From Wolfiporia cocos (Eukaryota > Basidiomycota > Agaricomycetes > Polyporales > Phaeolaceae), in assembly GCA_029448655.1 (NCBI GenBank), contig JACCLO010000042.1, positions 1 to 64,000 on the forward strand: a stretch of DNA of 64,000 nt, written 5' to 3'. The translations under genes were made by a program, and so were the position numbers. The notes below the pieces were generated by a model. It was given only the letters and a program-made list of their open reading frames with translations. It did not search any database and had not been told where the DNA came from. This document shows positions 34,886 to 46,242 of this stretch, one piece after another (position 1 is the stretch's first letter; each line of letters starts with the position of its first letter).

Positions 34886-35979
34886 TGACACAGATGGCTC
34901 TGTGGGACTCACCAAGCCAGTATCCTGCGATGAACTAGGCGACTTAGGTGAGGAAGAGGTTATCAGACGCAGTAGGAGGTAGGAGGTTCTTCTACGGCGT
35001 ACGCCGAGAAGAATAGAACTGAAGTTAAAGAGCGCTTGGCTCCTACTTATATACATTGTGCCGGGAGGGCACGTGCTACTAGCTAGCGGTTGCCTTACCG
35101 GGTTATGTGGCTTTGCCAAGTGGCGAAGCTTTATCTTATCTGATGTTTAGTTACTCTATCTAGAATGGCCGTGGAAGGCCCTAATGGCCGACCCAATCGT
35201 AATAGAGGGATTATGTCTTATCTGTGATACTAACGCGGGCGCAGCCCGGGTATAGGTGAAGCCGGTTGCCGGATACCTTGCGGCATAATGGCGATTGGCC
35301 GTGCTTCGTTGGATGACCAAGGCGAGACGCCGAGGTCGTTATGCCATTGGACGGGTAGTACCGTGGCATGTGTTACAGCCCGGTCCGGATGGTTACCGGG
35401 GCATGTATTGGTCTTAGCCGTGAGGCGAGGACCGGTGTTTGGGCAGCGCCGTGATGGCAGAAGCCCGGGACTTGGAGAACGCCGAGTCCGTGAGATGGCC
35501 GAGAAGGCCGAGCCTATAGCGATATTGCCTTGATGCTAATATAGTGCTATTTGGCCGTGTTGCCATTATTATGCGAAGGCGTGGCGCGCCTGAGGTGCCA
35601 TTGTGATCAAGGATCTTATGGCGGTGGGAAGCCGGGAAGGCCGACCCAATAGTACAAGGCCGCGAGGCACTGTTTGTACATGTGGACATTATTATGCGAG
35701 CGTGCCGCGCTCGGCCTATCATTATGATCTACGATCTATGACGTGGCTGGTCTTGCTCTGACGGGCGAGACCTTTATGACGTAGCTGTAACTATGCTATT
35801 GGACCGGAAGGTGCCGTAGCGTTATGTATGCTGGTCATGTGGTGATAAGCCCAGTTAAGAGCTTGTCGTGGTGGCAATGGGAGTTAACCCGTAGATAACT
35901 TGTAGTTAGACGTATAAATCCCAGGTAAATTGCTATAATCGTAGGAAAAATGCTGTAAGCCCCAGATAAATCTGTGACA
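34886..35979 (-). repeat. LARD LTR copy 2 (shared middle LTR)
   Basis: 1094 bp, shared by both internal domains: 5' LTR of the left unit and 3' LTR of the right unit. Confidence 0.95.
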
Positions 35980-36485
35980 TTACCCCCGCTTTAGGTTTCA
36001 TCGTCCCTGATGAAACTATTCCTCATTGTGTACGTCCCAAGAGCGGTATAACGCGTGATGACGAAGTGTCAAATGCCGTTATGGTGCTGCTTCAATTTGT
36101 CAATTGAACAGGGATAAATGGGAGTTTCAGGACTTGTGGTGGAACCTGAGCGTGGAAGGCGATTTTATTCCTTATAGTGATTTGTAACGCGTGATTGTCA
36201 CAAATTATTCCGCTAATAGTTTGTACTCCCTCGCTATAGGACGCACGCGCGGCGCTAGGCGTACGCCGCGCCTCTGCGCTGTAGCCACCTCCGGCGTCTC
36301 CCAGATATTGCAGGTCACCTGGTCGTTAGGTTAGCGCTGTAGGGTAGCGCGCGCCTCCGGTACTCACACTATGGTCACAGTAGTTACATGATGCGTCACT
36401 TAGCACATGACCCAGTAGATACGGCGCACAGGCCTTCTCTTTAGGGCAGTACTAGTAGCTCCATCGCTCATGTATATATTACGAC

Positions 36486-36517
36486 GGAATGTGGGCTTAC
36501 CCCCCATTCCTAAGATT
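36486..36517 (+). promoter_or_regulatory. TRIM leader hairpin overlapping the primer sequence
   Basis: The hairpin (36486-36510) has arms starting GGAATG and ending CATTCC with loop CTTA. The 12 nt ATTCCTAAGATT (36506-36517), which would pair with the priming site, include the last five bases of its 3' arm, so hairpin and priming duplex exclude each other. Confidence 0.65.
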
Positions 36518-36744
36518 CTCGACAACTGGGCATAGCCCCTTTCTATTCTCGTTCTGTGTGCGACTCTGGCCGGGGGCCCATCTCGTCTTACTTGACTGTG
36601 CGCTGCCTCAACACGTCGACTCTAGGAGTCCCTTCTTAGGGTAAAGCCGACAGTTCACCGCTATTGCGGTCGCGCACCTTCCTGTACTGCGTTATAGGAT
36701 TCCCCTGTCGTACAGGGTCCCACAGACAGGTTAGTCTGTGTCAT

Positions 36745-36756
36745 AATCTTAGGAAT
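36745..36756 (+). promoter_or_regulatory. TRIM self-priming site
   Basis: AATCTTAGGAAT begins 2 nt after the 5' LTR and is the exact complement of ATTCCTAAGATT (36506-36517). Confidence 0.75.
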
Positions 36757-37483
36757 ATCTTACCTCCCCTCCGGCGCCACCTGCGCTGGGGCCGAGGGTT
36801 CTCCACCTACAGGTCGCCAAGGCAGCATGGCGGGGCAGCCGACGGTAGAAGCGCCGTCGGTCCGTAGTTTTACGAGCCCCCACGAAATGCTACACCTGGC
36901 AAAGCGACCGTAGGGAGTGAGCAATCAAGTCCGCCCCCCGTGAACATTGGGTAGCGGGATCGACTTGCGTAAGCCGCGTTTGAGGACCCGCCATCCACCC
37001 CTGCAAAGGGAATGTGATGTGTGGAGGTCTAGTGCAGCGAAGCCATTATCCCTGGGCGGCAGGGGTTATCGTCAAGAACCTTTGATCAGTGGGTATGCGA
37101 AGGGTCCCGCAAGGGTACCCAACCCCACACCGACGATCACTAAGGTTAGAAAGCAATTCACTACGACAGACTTCCGAATACCAACGAGCGAACCACATAC
37201 CCCGAGGTCGGTAGGCCACGCGTAGTCATGTCGGCGCAAGTCATGAACATTGACATGTACCAATACGCTCACCGCTGGCACGCCTCGTCGACTCACGTCG
37301 CGGGATGTAAGGAAACAGGGATGCGTCGGTTTGGCTCCCAATGTTCCCTGAAGGCTAGCTCACTTCGCTCCACCACCGGCGGACGGACCGTGCTCCTGGG
37401 TGCTCCCCATCCTCCGCGAAGAAGGAATGGGCCTCGAGTCAAACAAGCAACCAAGGTAGCGAGCGTCGTAGGATTCAAGGTAG

Positions 37484-37501
37484 AACGTCAGGGACGACGT
37501 T
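37484..37501 (+). promoter_or_regulatory. TRIM PPT-side hairpin, loop AGGGAC
   Basis: Perfect 6-bp arms AACGTC and GACGTT around AGGGAC, 6 nt before the purine tract that precedes the 3' LTR. Confidence 0.7.
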
Positions 37502-40500
37502 TTTCGAGAGGGGGGGTAATGTCACAAATTATTCCGCTAATAGTTTGTACTCCCTCGCTATAGGACGCACGCGCGGCGCTAGGCGTACGCCGCGCCTCTG
37601 CGCTGTAGCCACCTCCGGCGTCTCCCAGATATTGCAGGTCACCTGGTCGTTAGGTTAGCGCTGTAGGGTAGCGCGCGCCTCCGGTACTCACACTATGGTC
37701 ACAGTAGTTACATGATGCGTCACTTAGCACATGACCCAGTAGATACGGCGCACAGGCCTTCTCTTTAGGGCAGTACTAGTAGCTCCATCGCTCATGTATA
37801 TATTACGACGGAATGTGGGCTTACCCCCCATTCCTAAGATTCTCGACAACTGGGCATAGCCCCTTTCTATTCTCGTTCTGTGTGCGACTCTGGCCGGGGG
37901 CCCATCTCGTCTTACTTGACTGTGCGCTGCCTCAACACGTCGACTCTAGGAGTCCCTTCTTAGGGTAAAGCCGACAGTTCACCGCTATTGCGGTCGCGCA
38001 CCTTCCTGTACTGCGTTATAGGATTCCCCTGTCGTACAGGGTCCCACAGACAGGTTAGTCTGTGTCAGTGATAGCGAAGTGCTAAATGCCGTTACTAGCG
38101 ATTATCAACGCGTGATGACCGAAAGGTCAAATGCCGTTGTTAGGGAGATGTAGTCGTGTTACTAGAGTGTGCTGTCATTGTGCATGCGGATCCTAAGAGG
38201 AGGGACTCTCCTGTTATCGCTGAAGGTGTTCTAGTGCCTTTTCGCGACCTTGGTCGGATTATTGCTTTTGCTTATGACGTTACTCGTAGTAGAAGGCGAT
38301 ATGGAAATGGTCATCATATAGTGCCTTTGAATCTACTTGTAATCTGTATCTCCAATAGCTTGCCAAGCGTATTAGAGGGTGCATTGTGTCGTTGTACGTA
38401 TTTCGGATAGCATTGTGCGATATTCCTTAGAGTGAGGGCTTCACTGTTAGCTCTGGAGATTTTCTAGTGTCTCTTCGAGCCCTTGGGCGGATATGTTGCT
38501 TATGCGTAGTACCCATTGAGTGTGACATAGCGGTGCTTTTTCGACGTCTATTGCCTAGCGGTGAATGGGATTGCAAGTTCCTTCGTTCGCGTGGCGGGTG
38601 TCTTAGGCTTTGTGCTTGTACAGGGGTAATCCTACTTTGTACGACTTATGCGGTTTGAACGGTTATTAAAGGGCGTCGCCTTATGAACGTTTATGAGGCG
38701 TCGCCTCCCTAGTATCGCAAGTACTAAGCGTGTGACATTTGTCAATGCCCATTTGTTACAGGGGTTGTGTCCCCTAGTTAGATTGCTTCTACGTAGCGAT
38801 CTCTTCGGAGTCGTAAGTTCCGGAATAAAGCTGTGCCTTCGTTGTTGTATGCACTTATTTATTAACGAGTAGGCTTCTCGTGTAAAACCCCATAGTATAA
38901 GTACTAATCATTGTGCATTATGGTCAATGCTTATGATTGTATTCCCTGATACTGTAGTGTCGTTGCCGTAGTGAGGCCTTATTGGGTAACCGTGAGAACA
39001 TACATCCTTGTCAGGAGTTGTCTCGTATAGGTGTATCCCGTAAGGGCTGAAGTCCCATGGTGGCGATGACGGTAGTTTCCAATGTGCTTGTATGTCGTTA
39101 AAGTCGTTCTTCGATTGAGTATGACATTGTAAGCGTGGGAACTGGGATGATCGTTGGGGAAGGGTATATTTCGCTATTGGATAGATAGCTACTATATTCC
39201 TATTACAGGGTTGTCGTCCATATACGAATAGGACAGTACGAGCATGAATGAGGGTAATCGGGCCTCTTAGTGCATGTCGTTTGTTGCTTTAATGACCGTA
39301 AGGTTCATTTGTAAGCGTGGGATAGTGGACTTGTTAAGGTCCTAGGTGCGAAATTAGGGTTTCCACCCCCTCTTTCACGTTTGATCTCCCGATCAAACCT
39401 ATCCAGATGGTTTTGGTTTTTAAAGAGGTTAAACCGCCTCTATACCCAGATAAGGGTGGGTGGATGTGGGCCGAAGGTATTCTTGACGTATATCCATATA
39501 CGGCTGTATCCAGTGTAGTCGCTCGCATATGCGACCAGATTTTTATACTAAGGTTTCCAAGCCCTAGTTTGTCGGAATCAAAGGGTTTTCCAGGCCCATA
39601 TTCGATGTAGTGACGAGATGTAATCCTTTCTTGACGTAAGGATACAGATCCGGATTTATTTATTACGCGTCTCGACGGCGTAGGTTTCCGTAAACCAAGC
39701 AATTAAATGATAACCGATTGCCAAATCGGCTTGATTGAATTAATAAGGGGGACTCCCTTGTTATCTCTGGAAGTTTTCGAGTGCTTCTTCGAGACCTTTT
39801 GCGGACGATCGCATTGAGTTGCTAAGGTGTATTTTTCGAATTCGGTTATTCTCCCCACAGAGAAAAGTTGAATCGAAGTGAAATCAAAAGTGAGGTAGCT
39901 AGCCTCGTGACGAATTTTGCGATTGGCGTGCGAAATTGTCGACTTCAATACAGGGGGGGACCGGTTGGAAACCGGTGTAGATTCGGCGATTGTGCGAGAA
40001 TGCCGAATGAAGTGTGATTCTAGAAGCCTTGCGGCCTCCGCTACACTTCAAGGGAACGCGTATTAATAGCGTGTGTCCCTTGTTTTCCTTTCCTCTAACC
40101 CAGATTGCAAGATTCAATGAAGTAATCTTGTTGCGATCTGTTTGTACATGGGTGGCTGGTGGAAACAGCGCTGTACCCAATTATTTATAGACGCTTGTCA
40201 GACGTCTCTTCCCAATCGGATGGTAATTTCCTTGTCAGGAATTCCATTACCAAAAGGGGTGCCCCCGTTCTAAGGTTCTTTGTGACATGTGACCAAATGA
40301 CAGATGCTCAATAACCCGAATCCCCTTTTCAGGAGCGAAGACCGAAGTCAAACGGGCGCCGATAGATTAAGAATCTTAATCGACTTGGTACTTAGGCATT
40401 CCCATAGTAATAATAGTTATAAGCATATGTTTGCCAAGCGTACGCGATCCTACGTCGAGTAAGGTACTAGTATCGTTTTTCGATTGACTTATTGTACCTA

Positions 40501-41721
40501 AGACGTAAAAGGTTGCTTTATATGTACATAAGCGACCTTAACCAGGCTAGATAACCTGGGAACCAGCAGGTGACGCAGGATTTCCAGAGGCGAATACAAA
40601 TGCTATTGGACGGTTTCTAAGCTACTTTACAAAGTAAGTAAGCTACTAGGAGCCGCCACTAAAACTACATATTTATCTACTTATTGACTGGGATACCAGG
40701 GTACCTGAAAGAGAGCTCATCATCAGCGATCAACGCTGAGTGGTCATGTCTAACACAAGAAGAACGGGGGCATGGTTAGGGGCGCCCTTGTCAGGACGCC
40801 GCGCGGAATTTAGCCGACAGGTGTCTTCATCGAAGCGCGCGACTTCCTTCTAGAAAGAGAGTCGGTGACTGCCAGCGCTTGATAAGCTGGGTCACATGGT
40901 TGGGAATAGGATACACAGCCCATTTCCTCGTGGAGATGAGCTGGAAAGTGGTCGCAGTATTACACCGCGACCGGTCCGCGCTTTAGTGGTAAGGCTTGCC
41001 ATCTATAGCCACCTGGGTGTCACATCAGGGCTAAAAAACCATCCGTCGATCTAAGATCGCGCATTCACGAGCGCTCCACACATCAAGGATGGTGGGCAAC
41101 GCCGCATGCTTCCGGTGGGGCCCCAACTCGGTTTAACCCAGGCTCGCACACCGAGCTGCCCGTAGGACTTACGCTATTGGCTACCGCGAGTGACCTCGGC
41201 TGGTTTGGCCTTGCGAGCCGCACCACCTCACCACTTGGATTCCCCGAAGGAGATCCCAAGCGGGCCCCTTACGCCTGGGGGGCGGCTTTGGAAGATTCCC
41301 ACACCCAACTAAGGGAATACGCCGAAGCGCATATCCCTATGGGGATCCTACTGGTAGTGTTGGGTCCCTGAACAGGGATTGCCAAGACAGGGGGCTGCGC
41401 GCACACAGGCAGACGGTCCCCTTTTCCCAATAGGCGGGTCTCAACCGCTGGCACCAGCAACCTTGTCAGGAAGCCGGCGCCTCTCCTTAACCCTGGAGTC
41501 CGGGTTCGCAGGACGCATGCTGCTGATTAGGCAAGCAGCGCCCCACTGGGTGGCAGCAGGCCGCTAAGCCCGCCGCCGATGTATCCCAATCCGCAACCAC
41601 GGAGCATACATCCCCTTTGCAGGAGAGTAGCGGCCCCTGCGCTATCTCAGACACCTGTTGGAGGAAAAACCCAGGCGCCACCAGTTAAGGAGGCGCAGGG
41701 GGGTAGGTAGTTCTATTCTTA

Positions 41722-42815
41722 TGACACAGATGGCTCTGTGGGACTCACCAAGCCAGTATCCTGCGATGAACTAGGCGACTTAGGTGAGGAAGAGGTTATC
41801 AGACGCAGTAGGAGGTAGGAGGTTCTTCTACGGCGTACGCCGAGAAGAATAGAACTGAAGTTAAAGAGCGCTTGGCTCCTACTTATATACATTGTGCCGG
41901 GAGGGCACGTGCTACTAGCTAGCGGTTGCCTTACCGGGTTATGTGGCTTTGCCAAGTGGCGAAGCTTTATCTTATCTGATGTTTAGTTACTCTATCTAGA
42001 ATGGCCGTGGAAGGCCCTAATGGCCGACCCAATCGTAATAGAGGGATTATGTCTTATCTGTGATACTAACGCGGGCGCAGCCCGGGTATAGGTGAAGCCG
42101 GTTGCCGGATACCTTGCGGCATAATGGCGATTGGCCGTGCTTCGTTGGATGACCAAGGCGAGACGCCGAGGTCGTTATGCCATTGGACGGGTAGTACCGT
42201 GGCATGTGTTACAGCCCGGTCCGGATGGTTACCGGGGCATGTATTGGTCTTAGCCGTGAGGCGAGGACCGGTGTTTGGGCAGCGCCGTGATGGCAGAAGC
42301 CCGGGACTTGGAGAACGCCGAGTCCGTGAGATGGCCGAGAAGGCCGAGCCTATAGCGATATTGCCTTGATGCTAATATAGTGCTATTTGGCCGTGTTGCC
42401 ATTATTATGCGAAGGCGTGGCGCGCCTGAGGTGCCATTGTGATCAAGGATCTTATGGCGGTGGGAAGCCGGGAAGGCCGACCCAATAGTACAAGGCCGCG
42501 AGGCACTGTTTGTACATGTGGACATTATTATGCGAGCGTGCCGCGCTCGGCCTATCATTATGATCTACGATCTATGACGTGGCTGGTCTTGCTCTGACGG
42601 GCGAGACCTTTATGACGTAGCTGTAACTATGCTATTGGACCGGAAGGTGCCGTAGCGTTATGTATGCTGGTCATGTGGTGATAAGCCCAGTTAAGAGCTT
42701 GTCGTGGTGGCAATGGGAGTTAACCCGTAGATAACTTGTAGTTAGACGTATAAATCCCAGGTAAATTGCTATAATCGTAGGAAAAATGCTGTAAGCCCCA
42801 GATAAATCTGTGACA
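41722..42815 (-). repeat. LARD LTR copy 3
   Basis: 1094 bp, outermost 5' LTR of the array; followed by the ACCCG duplication and the resumed gypsy-2 RNase H. Confidence 0.95.
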
Positions 42816-42903
42816 ACCCGGAAAAATTCGAAGTATGGTCGGATCATCTGAACCTAACCTACTTCAAGACGGCTCAGAAGCTCACCAGGAGACAGGCAAG
42901 ATG

Positions 42904-43794
42904 TGACACAGATCTAACTGTGGGACTCACCGCCTAATCCACAAGGTGAGGGGAATAAGCAGGCAAGCAGTCAGAAGGCGCGCAGAAGAGAGGTGAAGTT
43001 CTTCTAGGGCGCGCAGCGCCTAGAAGAACAGAACTAACGACTAAAGGCGTTAAGCCCTATCTTATATACATGCTTATACTTGATTACGTAAGTAAGGGAA
43101 TGGTCCTACCCTAAACGTGTTAGTCATATGCTTGCATAAGGCGATGGTGTCAGTATGGCACCATCCGTATATCATAATGATGCGATAAGGCATCATGCAT
43201 AGGTATCTATAGTGACCATGCTAGCCAGTAATGGACTTAGCCAGTAAGATACGAGGGATGGATCAGAAGATCCGCATACATGGTTACCGGGCCGGAGGCC
43301 TGGATCATAATGACGTCATGATTGGAAATGATGATGTCATGGAATGTACTAGACCATGGGTCTAGAATAGTGATGCCATTATTGTGTAATGATGGCGTGC
43401 TATGGATTGGACTGGGCTGTAGGCCTAGGTCCAATGGTGTCATAATTGGTAATGATGACGAAGGGGTTACATCATAGTGATGTCATAGCCAGGGGCTAGA
43501 CCATATGATGTCATGATGATATCATTATTTGTAATGATGGTATCATGGGTTAGAATAGACCATAGGTCTAGTCTTGTGACAGAGTGTCATGTAACATGTC
43601 ATGCTTGATGACTAGCGTGTAAGCGCCGTGTCATAGATGCTTAGTAGCGCGTAAGCACTCTTGGGCTTAGGTAATAACTGTTAGGTTACACCGGCATGTC
43701 GGCTTGTACTGATAAGTACAGGATAACTCGTAGGTATGCGTAATAATACCGGATAAATGGCAATTAATTGCGGAAAAATGTCAGATCTGTGACA
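42904..43794 (-). mobile_element. Solo LTR in gypsy-2 (891 bp, duplication AGATG)
   Basis: TGACACAG...CTGTGACA on the plus strand with AGATG at 42899-42903 and 43795-43799. It interrupts the gypsy-2 RNase H region between LTRRQAR and RWALYLSRFNF. The interior carries many short ATGATGTCAT-type repeats (43300-43560). Confidence 0.93.
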
Positions 43795-45474
43795 AGATGG
43801 GCATTATATCTGTCAAGATTTAACTTCTCCATGCACCATAAACCAGGAAAAACCATGCTTACTGCAGACCCTCTGTCCAGGAGACCAGACCATGAAGAGG
43901 GGGTGGAACTCGACAATAGGAACAATATTCTGTTGAAACCGGAATTTTTTGTTAACTTTGCGCGAGAATTAGCCATCCTTGCGTTCGAGCCCCTCCATCA
44001 GTTGGTAATCCCAGATGACGAACTCCAACGAGAAATACACAAAGCATTGCTAGACAACGAGGTAACCAAGGACTACAAAGGCCTATTGGAGTCAGGACCT
44101 CACGAATTCGGCAAGTCTCTCAGAGACTGGAACTACGAGAATGGTCTACTCTTGTACCATAACAAGATCTACGTTCCCAAGGCACCAGAAGAGCTTAGAA
44201 ATAAGGTCTTACAATTACACCATGACCACCCTACTGCAGGGCATATGGGGAGATGGAAGACATACAAACTCATCTCACGTAATTACTGGTGGCCAGGACT
44301 AACCAACTCGGTAAAGAAATACATACAGGAATGCGACACATGCCAGCAAATGAAGAATCGCCCGCAAAAGCCATATGGACCCCTGATACCTAACGAAGTA
44401 CCAGAAGCCCCATGGGAGATAATAACCATGGATTTCATTATGTACCTACCCAAGTCGAAGATAGACAACAAGGTGTATGACGGAATCATGGTTGTAGTCA
44501 ATTGCTTGACCAAGCGAGCATGCTTCTTCCCCATCTCCAGCAAATTCGGAACAAAGGATCCCGTAAGAGTCCTATACAGAAGGTTTTACCCAATACATGG
44601 GCTACCTAAACGTATCATTTCCGATCACGGAGTGCAGTTTGCATCCAAACTATTCGGCGAATGGTGTAAACTGCTAGGGATAGAACATGCCATGACTATG
44701 GCATATCACCCACAGGCAGATGGACAGATGGAAAGAATGAATCAGACACTTGAACAATACCTCAGATGCTATGTAAACTCGTATTGCAAAGACAATTGGT
44801 CTCAATTCCTGCCTACGGCGGAATTTGCATACAACAACGCAGCGTCAGAGACTACCAAGATGTCACCATTCTACGTCGAGTTGGGAAGGCACCCAAAGGC
44901 TGGGCCAGCAGATTTAGCTATTCAGGCAAAAGCAGACCTTAATGAAATTGCAACCGATCGTTGGAACGCTCAGGAGCAAGCCAAAGCCGCAATGCAGTTA
45001 GCAGCTGACAGTATGAAGTGGTATTACAATCAATCGATCCAGAAAGTACCCTTCAAGGTTGGAGACAAGGTTATGATAGACGTAAGGGATTACCAAACAT
45101 CCGAAAGAAGTTTGGCCCCCAGGTACATCGGCCCGTTCAAAATAGTCGAACAACTGTCACCCGTGACTTTCAGACTACACATGGATGGCCAATACCGAGC
45201 CTATCACCCGGTCTTCCATGCGTCAAAGCTAACACCATATACCGGCAAGGAAGAAGCTCCAGAACCAGATAAGTCAGGAGAATACGAAGTGGAGCAAATA
45301 CTCAACCACAGATTCACACCCTCAGGAAAACTACAATTCCTGGTGCGATGGTTAGGGTACTCCATGGGAGAAGACACATGGGAATATGAAGATGACTTCG
45401 TCAACACTAAGGAGTTGGTAGACGAATACAAGGCAGAACATGCCCTTAACGCACATACCGCTCCGCGAAGATGA
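43795..45474 (+). pseudogene. gypsy-2 integrase and chromodomain
   Basis: Continues pol after the solo LTR. FSMHHKPGKTMLTADPLSR closes RNase H. The integrase has a zinc region (HHDHPTAGHMG to CDTCQQMK) and the catalytic triad in TMDFIMYLP, IISDHGVQFAS and ADGQMERMNQ. A chromodomain follows (EYEVEQILNHRFTPSG, FLVRWLGYSMGEDTWE). The frame stops at a TGA (45472-45474), but the same frame continues directly into a dUTPase-like domain, so the TGA may be a secondary CGA or TGG change. The zinc and triad residues are present. Confidence 0.92.
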
Positions 45475-46206
45475 CACACCCACAATATTCAAGTATTCGA
45501 ACCAGATGACAACCCAGACTGGAAAGTTGGGGATTGTTATCTATGGCCAGATGATTGGCCACTGCAGAGAGGTGAATTTACTCCGGAAGAATGCAAGAAA
45601 GTACGGAAGTGGTTAGTACGGGACAAATTCGGCAACTCCGTAGAAGAAGGCACTTGCTTCAACGAATATCTCGAATTCGCAGTAGGACCCCAGGGCACAT
45701 ATCCAGAAAGAGGCACTGAACATGCCACCGGATTTGACATCTACTCAGCCGAAGCTACCAGGATAAACCCTCACACCACCATGCTCGTGAAAACAGACCT
45801 AAGAATCCTATTCCCTTATGGATTCAGCGGCAAACTGGAGACACATTCTAGCATGGCGAAGAAGGGCATACAGGTACAAGGCAGAGTCATAGACTGGGAT
45901 TACTGTGGAGAAGTGATAGTCATGCTCTACAACTTCACCGGATATCCATACATGGTTAACCATAGGGACAAGATAGCACAATTACTTCTGCAACCTGTCC
46001 CTCAACCAGAAATCCACCATAGTACAACCTACATGTACAATCAACAATACTTGAAGGACACAGCTCGTGGTGACAAAGGCTTTGGTCATACTGGTAGACA
46101 CTTGGGAGAAGTCAAAATACTCCCTCATGACTATGAGGATTGGGACCGCCTGATGGAGCCCTCAGCGAGCAAGTGGCAAGATGTCGAACCACCGATCACC
46201 GAGTAA
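45475..46206 (+). pseudogene. gypsy-2 C-terminal dUTPase-like domain
   Basis: In frame with the chromodomain beyond a single TGA. After a linker (FEPDDNPDWKVGDCYLWPDD) come the dUTPase motifs in order: ATGFDIYSAE (motif 1, from 45724), SSMAKKGI (motif 2), GRVIDWDYCGE (motif 3, from 45880), HRDKIAQLLL (motif 4) and GDKGFGHTG (motif 5, from 46069). The Asp-x-Asp-Tyr core of motif 3 is kept, with Cys where Arg is usual. A dUTPase would lower dUTP during reverse transcription. In gypsy-1 the domain lies between protease and RT, so the location here is unusual. The open frame ends at 46206, some 36 nt before the 3' LTR. Confidence 0.85.
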
Positions 46207-46208
46207 CC

Positions 46209-46242
46209 TTTGCAGGGACCGCAAATCTTGAAGAGGGGGTAA
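46209..46242 (+). promoter_or_regulatory. gypsy-2 hairpin and polypurine tract
   Basis: TTTGC/AGGGACC/GCAAA (46209-46225) is followed by AAGAGGGGGTAA (46231-46242), the plus-strand primer. The loop contains AGGGAC as in the LARD and TRIM. Confidence 0.75.

Larger units (their letters stand above)
36196..38067 (+). mobile_element. TRIM (miniature LTR retrotransposon), 1872 bp
   Basis: Two 548-bp LTRs that look identical (36196-36743 and 37520-38067) flank a 776-bp internal region without a credible ORF. GTGAT is duplicated (36191-36195 and 38068-38072). The internal region opens with a self-priming site (36745-36756) and ends with GAGAGGGGGGGTAA before the 3' LTR, preceded by the hairpin AACGTC/AGGGAC/GACGTT (37484-37501). 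LTR identity means very recent insertion. It has the same ends and RNA signals as gypsy-2, so gypsy-2-type proteins are the likely helper. Confidence 0.93.
35980..41721 (-). ncRNA. LARD internal domain, copy 2, carrying the TRIM
   Basis: Same 3865-bp sequence as copy 1 once the TRIM (36196-38067) and one GTGAT are removed. The insertion cuts the middle module A hairpin. Module B copies recur here at 38198, 38431 and 39745 onward. I saw no difference from copy 1 by eye. Confidence 0.85.
29927..42815 (-). mobile_element. Non-coding LTR retrotransposon (LARD), tandem array of two
   Basis: Three 1094-bp LTRs (29927-31020, 34886-35979, 41722-42815) alternate with two internal domains of 3865 bp each, the second enlarged by a TRIM. 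The whole array is bounded by ACCCG on both sides (29922-29926 and 42816-42820), so it behaves as one insertion in gypsy-2. On the minus strand the internal domain starts with a self-priming site and ends AAAGCGGGGGTAA before the 3' LTR. The longest sense-strand open frame is about 120 codons with no known motif, so replication must depend on proteins in trans. The two internal copies look identical. It resembles the LARDs known from plants. Confidence 0.92.
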
